Shown here in pieces: positions 9,034-18,412 of a stretch of DNA of 64,000 nucleotides. Position numbers and translations under genes: made by a program. Each line of letters begins with the position of its first letter. Within the stretch, counting starts at the first letter, position 1. This DNA comes from Bog-473 sp963824195. Lineage in GTDB: Bacteria > Actinomycetota > Acidimicrobiia > Acidimicrobiales > RAAP-2. The notes beneath the pieces are model-generated. The model saw nothing but the letters and a program-made list of their open reading frames with translations, was not told the origin of the DNA and ran no database searches. The DNA lies in NCBI GenBank assembly GCA_963824195.1, contig CAWGOJ010000010.1, positions 1-64,000 on the forward strand, written 5' to 3'.

Positions 9034-9786
9034 TCATGTTGATCCGGCGCCCCCGGAAGAGGAGCCGAGCGCGAACACGAATTCACCGATGCCGGTGATC
9101 GCTGAGACATCCGACGAGGAGCCTCGGACGAGGACGCGGACGACGGTGTCGAATACATAGCCGGATCCGGCGATGGCGAGCAGTACGACCAACAGCTTCG
9201 GGACATAGCCCGAGCTGCAGGCGAGGTAGGCCAGGACAAACAGACTCAGGCCGAAGAGGACGAGTGCAACGTCCCAGATGTTGGTGAAGGAATTGATGTG
9301 CGCGAGCGCCTGAGTGTGTAGGCGGAGCGCTCCAAAGAGCTGGCTGATGGCGACCGTGAACACCGCGGCGTAGGCGATTCGGAGCCCCGCCGCCAACTTC
9401 GACAGAGCGGCACTCGCGGGCTTGAACGCGCGGAACAGTGCCCACGCGACGACGACATCGAGGACGGCCACCAGGTACAGGCTCAGGATGCCGAACCGGA
9501 ACATGGTCTCGTGGTCCGCGATGTTCTTGGCTGTCTGTGCGGCATTCCCCGGAACCACCAGTCCCTTGACGGCGATGAGGTAGCCAAAGGCCGAGAGCAC
9601 CGACATGGCGAGGAGTCCGACTCCCGCAATGGTGCTGGCCGTGCGCATCGAGTGCTTCGTCTCGGCGACCCCTCGGAGGCCTCCGTCGGGTGGGGATCCC
9701 TGGTCGTGACCCGGCAGCGCCATCGTGCCGGCGCCGAGCGAGGCGGTTCTCGGGTCCGTGGGCCGGGTGAGCGCTGCTCGCGTCAT
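9034..9786 (-). CDS. DUF4386 membrane protein
   Basis: 250 residues with about six membrane helices and the DUF4386 hallmark FTNIWDVALVLFGLSLFVLA then YLACSSGYVPKLLVVLL. The function of the family is unknown. The ATG at 9786 follows GGAGAG. The last residues (ALGSSSGGAGST) do not fit the family; one base added near 9068 would give LLFRGRRINMSS and move the stop to 8991, so a terminal frameshift is likely. It is divergent from the TetR gene, and two CTTAC-N3-GTAAG operators lie between, so TetR control is probable. Confidence 0.8.
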   Translation of the reverse strand: MTRAALTRPTDPRTASLGAGTMALPGHDQGSPPDGGLRGVAETKHSMRTASTIAGVGLLAMSVLSAFGYLIAVKGLVVPGNAAQTAKNIADHETMFRFGILSLYLVAVLDVVVAWALFRAFKPASAALSKLAAGLRIAYAAVFTVAISQLFGALRLHTQALAHINSFTNIWDVALVLFGLSLFVLAYLACSSGYVPKLLVVLLAIAGSGYVFDTVVRVLVRGSSSDVSAITGIGEFVFALGSSSGGAGST

Positions 9787-9807
9787 GATCTCTCCGATGG
9801 TCGTGTA

Positions 9808-9843
9808 CTTACGTTGTAAGTTACAGTATACTTACGGCGTAAG
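9808..9843. promoter_or_regulatory. Twin TetR operators CTTACGTTGTAAG and CTTACGGCGTAAG
   Basis: Two 13-bp palindromes CTTAC-N3-GTAAG at 9808-9820 and 9831-9843, centres 23 bp apart, between the divergent DUF4386 (minus) and TetR (plus) genes. The same palindrome pair occurs at 10652-10686 before another DUF4386 gene, which makes the TetR protein encoded between them the obvious binder (inference). Confidence 0.85.
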
Positions 9844-9875
9844 CAAGTCAAGGGCATCGACGTGGAGGGAAGCAG

Positions 9876-10551
9876 ATGGCTCCGAAGACCAAGCCGGCCA
9901 CCAAGCCCCGAACCCCTCTGAGCAGGGACAGAGTGCTGCTTGCGGCCGTCGCCTTCGCCGACGACAGAGGGATCGCGGCGCTCAGTATGCGCAAGCTCGG
10001 CGAAGCCCTGGGCGTCGAGGCCATGTCGCTCTACAACCACGTGGAAAACAAGGACCAGCTTCTCGACGGCATGGTCGACCTGGTCTTCGGCGAGATCGAG
10101 CTCCCCGGGGTGGAGCCGACTGGAAGACGGCGATGCGAGAGCGGGCCGAATCCGCCCGGCAGGCGCTGCGGCGCCATCCGTGGGCGATCGCCCTGATGTC
10201 AACGCGGACCTCGCCCGGTCCGGCCACGCTGCGCCACCACGATGCCGTCATCGGGAGCCTCCGGGCGGGGGCTTTTCGATCCCGCTGGCCGCCCACGCCT
10301 TCTCCGCCATCGACAGCTACGTCTACGGCTTCGCGCTTCAAGAGGCCACCTTGCCCTTAGGTGACACCGAGGAGGAAACGGTCGAGGTGGCACAGATGAT
10401 GATGGCGCAGGTCCCCGCCGATGAGTATCCCCACCTCACCGAGTTCACCGTTGAGCACATCCTCAAGCCCGGCTACGACTACGGCGACGAGTTCGTGTTC
10501 GGCCTCGACCTGATCCTCGACGGCCTCGAGCGAGCCCGCGACTCGACCTGA
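9876..10551 (+). pseudogene. TetR/AcrR repressor, two frameshifts
   Basis: TetR-type repressor. The DNA-binding domain (SRDRVLLAAVAFADDRGIAA, then SMRKLGEALGVEAMSLYNHV) begins at ATG 9876. The C-terminal ligand domain (TetR_C-type) reads WKTAMRERAESARQALRRHP in a second frame (about 10115-10270) and HAFSAIDSYVYGFALQE to the stop in a third. Each break is one base, and the joined protein of about 225 residues is family-typical. Its palindromes flank both neighbouring membrane-protein genes, so it probably represses them and itself. Confidence 0.8.
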
Positions 10552-10651
10552 CCGTTGTACCGGTCCCCTCCTCTGGGATCCCTTGCCCGTCGCCAGAGGA
10601 TGTATTGGTCCGTGGGCCATCCCCGACCCCCTCCGTGTTGTCCTTGACAAC

Positions 10652-10686
10652 CTTACGTCGTAAGTATACGTTGCTTACAACGTAAG
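10652..10686. promoter_or_regulatory. Twin TetR operators CTTACGTCGTAAG and CTTACAACGTAAG
   Basis: Second pair of the 13-bp palindrome, at 10652-10664 and 10674-10686, centres 22 bp apart. They end 18 bases before the ATG of the next gene and would block its transcription when occupied. The TTGACA hexamer at 10643-10648 could be the -35 element. Confidence 0.85.
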
Positions 10687-10704
10687 TCTACGAATGGAGT
10701 GACC

Positions 10705-11373
10705 ATGAAGACAGCAACGCTCGACCGATCGATGGAAGAGGCGTCCGGGCCGCGTGTGGCGGTCGTGGCCGCCCCGACACCGACCAGGACATCGGTGAAC
10801 AAGACCGCGGTCCTTGTCGGGCTGTGCTTCCTCACTGCCACCTTCACCTTCGCGATCGCCAACGCGCTCATCCACTCGTACTTCTCGAGCGCCCCCGCCC
10901 ACGACGGCCTCATCGCCGGCGTGTTTCTCCTGGGCTGGTGCGGCCTCGCGGTCGCCGCCAACGGTGCGGCGATGCGGCCAATCCTCAAGCCCTACACACC
11001 GATTCGCTCGCAGGCGTACTTCGTCTCAAGATTGACGGAGTGCCTCACACTCGTGGCGGTTGGCTCGTACTTCTTGACAAGTCACACTCCGTGGAATGCG
11101 TACGTGCTTGCGGTCTACGCGGTATCAGGTACTGCCGGGCTGATCCTCTCGTCCGCCTTGCTGACGTCGAGAATCGTGCCGAGAAACCTCTCCATGCTGG
11201 GTCTCATCGGCTATCCGGTCTTCTTGGTGGGAACCATCTTGGCCATGTTCCACCTGATCGACGTAACGCATGGCGCAGGGATGCTGGCGCTGGTCCTCGG
11301 CGGCCTCTTCGAGTTGATCCTGCCCATCTGGCTGTTCACCAAGGGGTTCAGTTTCCACCAGATCGAGGGCTGA
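10705..11373 (+). CDS. DUF4386-like membrane protein
   Basis: 222 residues, about six membrane helices, with the DUF4386-style segments YFVSRLTECLTLVAVGSYFL and RIVPRNLSMLGLIGYPVFL and the C-terminal LFELILPIWLFTKGF. The ATG at 10705 has GGAG eight bases upstream; a GTG six bases earlier is less well placed. Two TetR-type palindromes overlap its promoter. Function unknown. Confidence 0.8.
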   Translation: MKTATLDRSMEEASGPRVAVVAAPTPTRTSVNKTAVLVGLCFLTATFTFAIANALIHSYFSSAPAHDGLIAGVFLLGWCGLAVAANGAAMRPILKPYTPIRSQAYFVSRLTECLTLVAVGSYFLTSHTPWNAYVLAVYAVSGTAGLILSSALLTSRIVPRNLSMLGLIGYPVFLVGTILAMFHLIDVTHGAGMLALVLGGLFELILPIWLFTKGFSFHQIEG

Positions 11374-11479
11374 CCGAAGCCCGTCAGTCCGAGTCGTCAT
11401 CCGCATTGTTTCCGTCCCCTTTTCGCTCCAATTTCCTTACTTGCCAGTCTCACCTATCCACGACCCATAAGGAGTCTTC

Positions 11480-12076
11480 GTGTCCACGTCCGTCCCTTAT
11501 CCCCTTCAGCTCGATTTCCATGCGGAGCGCCGCATCACTCGGTGGCGCCCCTTCGTGCAGTGGTTCCTGGCCATCCCACACCTGATGATCGCCTGGGCAC
11601 TGCGCTCTCTGCGCCAAGTTCTGACCCTGATCAGTCTCTTCATGGTGCTCTTCACAAAGCGCATCCCGCGGCCGTTCTTCGATGCCATCGTCATGACCTA
11701 CCGCTACGAGTGGCGGGCCATGAGTTACGCCCTCTTCATGCACGAGGACTATCCCCCCTTCGACTTCGATCTGTCCTCCGAGGACGACGGGATCGAATCG
11801 CACACGTCTTTGCGTCTGACCTATCCCGAGCATCTCGAGCGGTGGAAGCCGTTGTACAAGTGGTTCCTCGCTATTCCCCAGTACTTCGTCCTGGCCGCCC
11901 TCTTCGTCGCCGCGTGCGTCGGCATCATCGTCGGCTCGTTCGCCATACTCGTCAATGGGCGGTACCCGGAAAGAATCCGAGACTTCCTTGTCGACGCCTA
12001 CCGCTACGCGCTCTGTGTCGAGGCCTACGTCGGCTTCCTCACCGATCGGTACCCGCCGTTCCGCCTCGCCGCTTGA
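11480..12076 (+). CDS. DUF4389 protein with two repeat units
   Basis: 198 residues. DUF4389 unit one is marked by RRITRWRPFVQWFLAIPHLM and YRYEWRAMSYALFMHEDYPP; unit two by LERWKPLYKWFLAIPQYFV and YRYALCVEAYVGFLTDRYPP. Each unit carries membrane-associated helices. The GTG start follows AAGGAG. Function of the family is unknown. It is transcribed alongside the DUF4386 gene and may share its promoter. Confidence 0.85.
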   Translation: MSTSVPYPLQLDFHAERRITRWRPFVQWFLAIPHLMIAWALRSLRQVLTLISLFMVLFTKRIPRPFFDAIVMTYRYEWRAMSYALFMHEDYPPFDFDLSSEDDGIESHTSLRLTYPEHLERWKPLYKWFLAIPQYFVLAALFVAACVGIIVGSFAILVNGRYPERIRDFLVDAYRYALCVEAYVGFLTDRYPPFRLAA

Positions 12077-12090
12077 GCGGAAATCGCTCA
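12074..12090. terminator. Hairpin between convergent genes
   Basis: Perfect stem TGAGCG/CGCTCA around a GAAAT loop, overlapping the stop codon of the DUF4389 gene and lying before the convergent DUF4386 gene. There is no U-tract, so its action as a terminator is inferred from position. Confidence 0.45.
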
Positions 12091-12133
12091 CCCTAAAAGC
12101 CATATACAACCCCTCCCTCCGCCCCCTCGTACG

Positions 12134-12901
12134 TCAAGCTGCGGTCAGCTGGGGGTACTGAACCTCTGAGGACACGTTCCTAGCCATGGGCGGGGACCGG
12201 AATCCCTTGAGGATCAGGAAGGTGGCGAGACAGATCTCCCAGGCGAAGATCGGGACGACGAGCATGCCGAGGTCGTCGCGGGGCACGCCGAAGATGAAGG
12301 CGACGTTGGCAACGAAGACGAGCGGGCCGCCGATCAGCCCCAAGACCGGGATGAAGCGGGCGACAAGCTTGGAGCGATAGAGCGCATAGGCGATCACGAC
12401 GGTGTTGATGCCGCACACCAGCCCTGGCCCGAGAATGAACGTCCAGTTGTGGACGGCGACCAGCGCCGCACCGACGGTTGTGAGTCCGGCAGAGTTGGCG
12501 GCTGTGCCAGCGAAATCGCGTTGGAGGGTCACGACCGCAAGCAGGCTGGCGATGCCGGTGACGATGATGCCCGCCTCGAGGGTGCGGAGGCCCACGTAGC
12601 CCATGGCGAGCGCCCGGTTGTGTCGCCGGACGACGGGGTACAGCGTGACGGCCGTGCCGACGACGGCCGCGGCGAGGATCACCTCGAGCAGGCCACCGAG
12701 CAGGATGCGGAAGTTGGCAGCGCCGTGGCCCAGGACGTAGCCGGGATGGTTCAGCACCGGCTGGTACAGCACCGCCGCCACCACCGAGGTCACGTCGCTG
12801 ATGAGGAACAGCACGCCGATGCCTATCGCCAGCTTCCTCTCGGAACTCATGGGACCGGCCTGCCCCGTCGCGGTGGTAGGACCAGCTGTGGTGGTGGTCA
12901 T
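12134..12901 (-). CDS. DUF4386 membrane protein
   Basis: 255 residues from ATG 12901 (AGGAAG upstream), about seven membrane helices. DUF4386 hallmarks are RKLAIGIGVLFLISDVTSVV, GYVGLRTLEAGIIVTGI, HNWTFILGPGLVCGINTVVI and YRSKLVARFIPVLGLIGGP. It is the last gene of a three-gene operon in which each start overlaps the previous stop (ATGA). Function unknown. Confidence 0.88.
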   Translation of the reverse strand: MTTTTAGPTTATGQAGPMSSERKLAIGIGVLFLISDVTSVVAAVLYQPVLNHPGYVLGHGAANFRILLGGLLEVILAAAVVGTAVTLYPVVRRHNRALAMGYVGLRTLEAGIIVTGIASLLAVVTLQRDFAGTAANSAGLTTVGAALVAVHNWTFILGPGLVCGINTVVIAYALYRSKLVARFIPVLGLIGGPLVFVANVAFIFGVPRDDLGMLVVPIFAWEICLATFLILKGFRSPPMARNVSSEVQYPQLTAA

Positions 12902-13209
12902 TTCGGGCTTCCTTTCGGTGAGCATGTTGCGTGGCTATTGGGGATCGGCTTGACGTCAGTTGTTGCGACTCGGTCAACGGGTACGACGGAGATCAGCGGG
13001 AGGCCGAGATCGCGGATTCTGTGGAGCAGGCCATGGAGTTCGGCCTGGTCGACACCTGCGGAGCGGAGAACGGTGGTGCCGTCGCTCTCGTGGGAAAGGC
13101 TCGAGACTTCGAGCCGGGTCACCCATCGCTGATTGAGGTGGCCCTGGAGGCGGATCTCGTAGAACCCGATCTCTCGCTCGCCGCCACGGCCAGACTGTGT
13201 CTGGCTCAT
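12898..13209 (-). CDS. Small conserved protein of the actinobacterial DUF4386 cluster
   Basis: 103 residues beginning MSQTQSGRGG. The core GFYEIRLQGHLNQRWVTRLE, then TTVLRSAGVDQAELHGLLHRI and RDLGLPLISVVPVD, resembles a small family of soluble actinobacterial proteins of unknown function. Its ATG overlaps the stop of the preceding membrane-protein gene and its stop overlaps the next start, so translation of the three genes is coupled. A larger open frame to 13407 is a shadow of the upstream gene. Confidence 0.75.
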   Translation of the reverse strand: MSQTQSGRGGEREIGFYEIRLQGHLNQRWVTRLEVSSLSHESDGTTVLRSAGVDQAELHGLLHRIRDLGLPLISVVPVDRVATTDVKPIPNSHATCSPKGSPK

Positions 13210-13889
13210 CGGGCTGCCAGGGCCTCGATGGGGGCTGTCGCGACAGCAGCCTCGGGCATGGTGTTGCGCTGATCGCGCCATAGGGAGATGCCGAGCCCGA
13301 TCAGGGCGACACCGCACGGAACGGCGAACGGCCGATTGAACGACTGTGGCAGCACCGCGAGCGCGACGGTGGCGCTGGTACCCACGGCGAGAAGGGCAGC
13401 GGCCCACCGAGCCAGGACTCGAGCACGATAGAGCGCGATGCCGAAGAGGAGACCGCCCACCATGTAGGTGAGGCCGGAAAGGTCGAACAGAGTCTGCATC
13501 CCGCCGATGCTGCTGGTCGGGTGTCCGCCGAAGGCCGCGACCACCACGTTGTTCACGTAGACGGGGGAAGAGTGCGCCAGGCCGGGGAGAACGAACGCGG
13601 CGATGATCTCAGTGCTGAGCATGAGCACGTAGCCGGCGCCGAAGACCAGGTAGCCGACCCGCCCGAGCACGCCCATCTGGCGACGCTGGCTCAGATACAA
13701 GCCGGTGATGCCGATGAGCGCAAGCGCTGCCATGACCGCTTTGGCGGTGCTGCGCACGAACCAATCGGTGGTTGTGACGGTATGGACGTCCATGGGCGGG
13801 TGCTTGATCTGGACGGCGATAAAGATCAAGCCGGCGAGCGCGGCGCAGATGCCGGCGGCCCGAGTGAGGCGGGTAGCGGAAACGGTCAT
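13206..13889 (-). CDS. Multi-pass membrane protein, first gene of a coupled operon
   Basis: 227 residues from ATG 13889 behind AAGGAG. It has about six to seven hydrophobic helices, for example AAGICAALAGLIFIAVQIKH and VGYLVFGAGYVLMLSTEIIA. Similar in layout to the DUF4386 neighbours but without the clear signature; function unknown. A palindrome (CACATCA/TGATGTG) lies 77 bases upstream. Confidence 0.75.
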   Translation of the reverse strand: MTVSATRLTRAAGICAALAGLIFIAVQIKHPPMDVHTVTTTDWFVRSTAKAVMAALALIGITGLYLSQRRQMGVLGRVGYLVFGAGYVLMLSTEIIAAFVLPGLAHSSPVYVNNVVVAAFGGHPTSSIGGMQTLFDLSGLTYMVGGLLFGIALYRARVLARWAAALLAVGTSATVALAVLPQSFNRPFAVPCGVALIGLGISLWRDQRNTMPEAAVATAPIEALAAR

Positions 13890-13965
13890 GACTGGGCTCC
13901 TTGGTCCTGGTTGAGCCGGGCGGTTCCGGCGCTGCTTAGGACGGTAAGGAAGGACCTGGTGAGCC

Positions 13966-13984
13966 CACATCACCAAATGATGTG
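13966..13984. promoter_or_regulatory. Perfect 7-bp inverted repeat upstream of the membrane operon
   Basis: CACATCA-CCAAA-TGATGTG. It lies between the operon starting at 13889 on the minus strand and the large LuxR-type gene on the plus strand, and is a likely repressor or activator site. The binding protein is unknown. Confidence 0.5.
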
Positions 13985-14179
13985 ACCGAGGTGGTGATTG
14001 TCCGCCGACGGCGGGAAAGGCAGGCCACCGGCTTCGCCCCGCCGCCCCTGGCCCTGGCCCAGGCCACCGTCCTCTGGCGCAGGTGTTCCCAACTCAAGCG
14101 AGTGAGACCCTACGCCCGCCGGTGATCTCTTAGTTCTGGGAGGATCAGATGTGCGGGCGACGCCCGAAGAGAGGACCCG

Positions 14180-16921
14180 ATGCCAAGCACGCGGGTTGCG
14201 ACCAAGTTGCATCTCCCCAGGCCGCGACCGGATCTGGTCTACGGCCCAGGTTGGCCGAGCGGCTCGATCGCGGGTCTCTGGCCAAGCTGACGCTCATCTC
14301 GGCGCCTACCGGCTTCGGCAAGACGTCACTCGTTGCACAGTGGCTCGCGTCTCGGCGGATCACCAGCGCACCGTGGCCTGGCTGGCCCTCGATCAGAACG
14401 ACGACCAGCCCACCGCCTTCTGGGCGCAAGTGCTCGCCGCGCTCCAAGTGGCCGCTGGGCCCGCGTTCGGGGAGGGCATCGTCCCGCTCCTCGAATCGGG
14501 TCAACTACCGACCGAGGGCGTCCTCGCCGCCGTGGTCAACGAGCTCAGCGTGTTGCCGAGCGAGCTCGATCTGGTCCTCGACGACTACCACGTCATCAAG
14601 GACCCCAGCATCCACGAGACGGTGACATTCTTGCTCGACCACCTCCCGCCACAGGTCCACGTGCTGATCACGACCCGCGCCGACCCGCCGCTCCCGCTGG
14701 CACGGCTTCGGGCGCGGGGGGACCTGGTCGAGATTCGCGCGGTAGACCTGCGCTTTAACGCCGAGGAGGCATCGACCTACCTCAACGAGGTGATGGGCCT
14801 CGGCCTGGGCGCCGAGGAGGTCGCTGCGTTGGAGGGGCGCACCGAGGGGTGGATCGCCGCGCTCCAACTGGCCGCGCTCTCGATGGAGGGACGAGACGAC
14901 AACGCCGACTTCGTCGCCCGGTTTACGGGCAACGACCGCTACATCGTCGACTACCTGGTCGAAGAGGTCCTGCAGCGCCTCCCCGGCGACATTCGGACGT
15001 TCCTCTTGGACACCTGCATCCTCGACCGGCTGAGTGGGCCGCTTTGTGATGCCGTCACCGGGCGGGGTGGCAGCAAGGCGATGCTAGGCGCCCTAGAGCA
15101 ACGGAACCTTTTCGTCGTTGCGCTCGACGATCAGCGTCGATGGTTCCGCTACCACCATCTCTTCGCCGACGTACTACAGGCGCACCTCGAAGACGAGCAA
15201 CCCGAGCGTGCTCTAGAGCTTCACCGAAGGGCGAGTGAGTGGCACGAACGCGAGGGCGACCGGAACGAAGCCATTCGCCATGCGCTGGCCGCTCGTGACT
15301 TCGATCGGACGGCGGAGCTTGTCGAGAAGGCGCTTCCGGCGATGCGCAAGGCCCGGCAGGAGACCACGCTGCGCGGTTGGGTCGAGGGGCTCCCCGACGA
15401 CGTCGTCCGCCGGCGGCCTGTGCTCAACGTGACGTACGCCGGGGCGTTGCTGGCGAGCGGCGAGGTGGCGGGCGTCGAAGGTCGGCTGCACGAGGCCGAG
15501 CGCCAGGTGACGTCCCTGACCGGGATCGACTCGGGCCCTTCGCCGCAAGGAGCTGAGATTGCTTTTGTCGACGAGGGCGAACTCCGCCGCGTCCCAGGAC
15601 AGATCGAGATGTACCGAACCGCCCTGGCGCAGGCTCGGGGTGATGCCAGGGCGACTGTCGAGCACGCTCAGCGACTGCTTACCGTCGCCACCGAAGACGA
15701 CTACGTGGCACGCGGAGGAGCGGCGGGTTTCCTCGGGATCGTCTCGTGGACCGAGGGCGACCTGCAGGCGGCGTTCCGGGCGTGGAGCGAGTGCGTCGGT
15801 GGGCTCAGGCGGGCGGGCCACGTCGCCGATGCACTCGGTGCCACCATCGCACTGGGCGACATCTGCGTGGCACAGGGGCACCTCGAAGATGCGATGAACA
15901 CCTACGAGGATTCCTTGGAGCTGGTGGCTGAGCAGAGCAGACCCCTCGTACGAGGCACCGCGGACATGCACGTGGGGATGAGTGAGATCCTCCTCGAACG
16001 CTTCGATCTGGAGGCAGCCAACCAGCATCTCCAGAAGGCTCAGGAACTGGGCGAATACGCCGGGATGCCGCAGTTTCCATACCGCTGGCGCGTCGCCAGC
16101 GCACGAGTGCGTTTCGCCGAAGGCGACCCCGAAGGCGCCCTGGAGCTCATCGATGAGGCCGAGCGCGTCTACGTCAGCGACTTCTTTCCCAATGTACGAC
16201 CGGTGGCGGCGTTGAGAGCCCGCCTGTGGATCGCGAACTCGCAGCTACGCGACGCCTTCGGATGGGCGTGCAAGGTCGGAGTGTCCGTCGATGACGAGCT
16301 CACCTATCTGCGCGAGTTCGAGCACATCACGCTGGCCAGGTTGCTGTTGGCCCGAGCGAAGGCAGACCACGCGGGAGCACCGGATCGGGAGGCGCTCGCT
16401 TTGCTCGAACGCCTCGGTCGGGCCGCTGTTGCGGGAGCCAGGGCCGGCAGCATGATCGAGATCCTGGTGCTCGAGGCGCTCGCTCTCCAGGTCCAGGGGG
16501 ACACCGCCGCCGCGCTCGGGCGTCTGCAACCGCGTTGACGGAGGCGGAGCCGGAAGGCTATGTGCACCTCTTCATGGAGGAGGGATTGCCAATGGCCTCC
16601 CTGCTGAAGGAGGCCGCCAGACGTCGTATCGCTCCTGCTTACGTTGATGAGCTCTTGGCGGCCGGTGGTAGCTTCACTGGCCCTGCTCCGAAGAAGCAGG
16701 GGCTAATCGAGCCACTCAGCGAGCGTGAACTGGATGTGCTTCGACTTCTTGGTTCCGAGCTGAGCGGCCCTGACATCGCTCGCGAGCTAATGGTGTCCCT
16801 AAACACTCTTCGGACCCACACGAAGAACATCTACATGAAGCTCGATGTGAATAACCGTCGGGCAGCCGTTCGTCGTGCGCAGGAACTGGATCTCTTGTCG
16901 AGGATCCGTAACACCACCTGA
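14180..16921 (+). pseudogene. Large LuxR-family (MalT-type) ATP-dependent regulator, three frameshifts
   Basis: STAND-type transcription activator, joined length about 910 residues. It reads MPSTRVATKLHLPRPRPDL from ATG 14180; after a shift near 14240, LTLISAPTGFGKTSLVAQWL (Walker A); after a second near 14352, VAWLALDQNDDQPTAFW and LDLVLDDYHVI (Walker B). A long TPR-like sensor region follows. A third shift near 16530 separates the C-terminal LuxR helix-turn-helix (LSERELDVLRLLGSELSGPD, TLRTHTKNIYMKL), which ends at 16921. All domains are present, so sequence errors are as likely as decay. It is divergent from the membrane operon at 13889. Confidence 0.85.
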
Positions 16922-17499
16922 CGCCGCGTTTGGCAAAGCGCCCCACGCTTGGTCTGGCTCTCGCCCCCAGATCTATGGGTCTGGGGGCCACGACCGGCTG
17001 CGGCGGGCTGGCGGCGGTTCTCACTGGGCCCCTGAAGATACCTTCTTCGGTGGAGAAAACGTGGGGCGCGCGGGTAGCCAGAAAGGGCCGCACCTGGGCA
17101 GGCAACGATCCCGAGCACCGGGCTCTGCAGACTGCTCCTTTCGAGGGCGACAACTCGCTGAGGCGTCTGCCAACTCTTGGTGGAGAGTCCGCCACCGTCG
17201 CACCCCTGGGGTAGCCCAAAACGTACGCCCATTCGGGCCCGTCGGGTAGCTCCGATGTGCCGCCACTGTGACGATGCTGGCGTCCAGCTGACCCATGAAC
17301 GCCCCGACGCACACGGCTCCTACAGCAAGCCAGTACGCGTTCTCCCGGTTGCGGATCGATGCCGGCCGACGTGGCTCGACCAGGAGCCGGTGCCAACCGG
17401 CCGGCCTCAGGTCTTCGACAACGTCCACTCCGTTGATCCTGCATGGGCCATGACCAGAAGTCACATAGAGAATTCTGAGTCAATCGATAAGCTGAGCAA
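16922..17499. other. Intergenic stretch holding an MFS remnant
   Basis: No complete gene. The only protein-like signal is the truncated transporter start noted separately at about 17245-17380. The rest shows no readable product, and the region ends in the LysR promoter. Confidence 0.6.
17245..17380 (-). pseudogene. DHA2-type MFS transporter, N-terminal remnant
   Basis: On the minus strand NRENAYWLAVGAVCVGAFMG followed by QLDASIVTVA is the unmistakable first helix of an EmrB/QacA drug transporter. The frame then turns to unrelated sequence and the remaining helices are absent. It lies divergent to the LysR gene, the usual place for a LysR target, so the regulator seems to have lost its transporter. 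Confidence 0.6.
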
Positions 17500-18412
17500 A
17501 TGGATAGCCGCAAACTCGGCTACTTCGTGGCTGTGGTCGATCATGGAGGATTCACGGCAGCCGCCAAGGCCGTCTTCGTCTCCCAACCCGCCTTGTCGCT
17601 GGCGATCAAGGACCTCGAAGCCGAGGTTGGTGCCCAGCTCTTCACTCGGATCGGCCACCGGATTCGGCTCACCGCAGCTGGGTCGGCCCTTGTCGAACCG
17701 GCACGGCAGGTCGTCCGCGACCTCGAGACCGGACGCGCCGCAGTGGCCGCGGTCACGGGACTGTTGTCGGGGTCGCTCTCCTTGGCCAGCCTGCCGACGC
17801 TGGCCGCCGATCCCATGGCCGGCATGGTGGGAGAGTTCCGGCTCCACCACGGCGGTGTTCGGGTCGAGCTCGCCGCCCTTGAGGACAGCGACGAACTGTT
17901 TGCCCTGGTCGAGTCCGGCACAAGTGAACTCGGTCTGACCGATGCGGCCGATACCCCACGCGCCCACGCGACCGTCAGGTTGGGGATGCAGGAGCTCGTG
18001 TTCATTCTCCCCCCGGACTCTGCAACCGGAGGAGACCCCATCCAGGCCTTTGGAACTCGGGGAGATACCGCTCGTGGTGGTACCAGTGGGAACATCGACC
18101 CGCCGGTTGCTCGATCAGCAGCTCGGGGCACTCGGCCGCCAACCCCCGCCCGCCGTGGTTTCGGCACAGCGCGAGGCGATTCTTCCCCTTGTGGTGGCCG
18201 GTGCCGGCGCCGCTCTCGTCCCAGTGGCCACGGCACTCATCGCCGAGACCCTTGGGGCAGTCGTCGCGCGGCCGACCCCGCCCGTCACACGGGACCTGGT
18301 CCTGGTGCACAGACCCGGGACCCTGTCTCCGGCTGCGTCCCGATTCGTGGAACTGTCGGCGGGCGAAGCCTTCACCGGTGGTCCGGTTCAGTCCGCTGAC
18401 GTTGCCAATTGA
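17500..18412 (+). pseudogene. LysR-family transcriptional regulator, one frameshift
   Basis: Starts at ATG 17500 with the LysR helix-turn-helix (LGYFVAVVDHGGFTAAAKAV, SQPALSLAIKDLEAEVGAQL). The effector-binding domain runs to about 18045, where one base is off, and continues in another frame with LVVVPVGTSTRRLLDQQLGA and the normal C-terminus to 18412. Joined length is about 303 residues, normal for LysR. Its 3' end overlaps the convergent CoA-disulfide reductase gene by about 25 bases. Confidence 0.82.

Noticed and set aside
8921..9042. ScpA-like C-terminal fragment
   Set aside because: Short, no start and no partner gene; similarity is by eye only.
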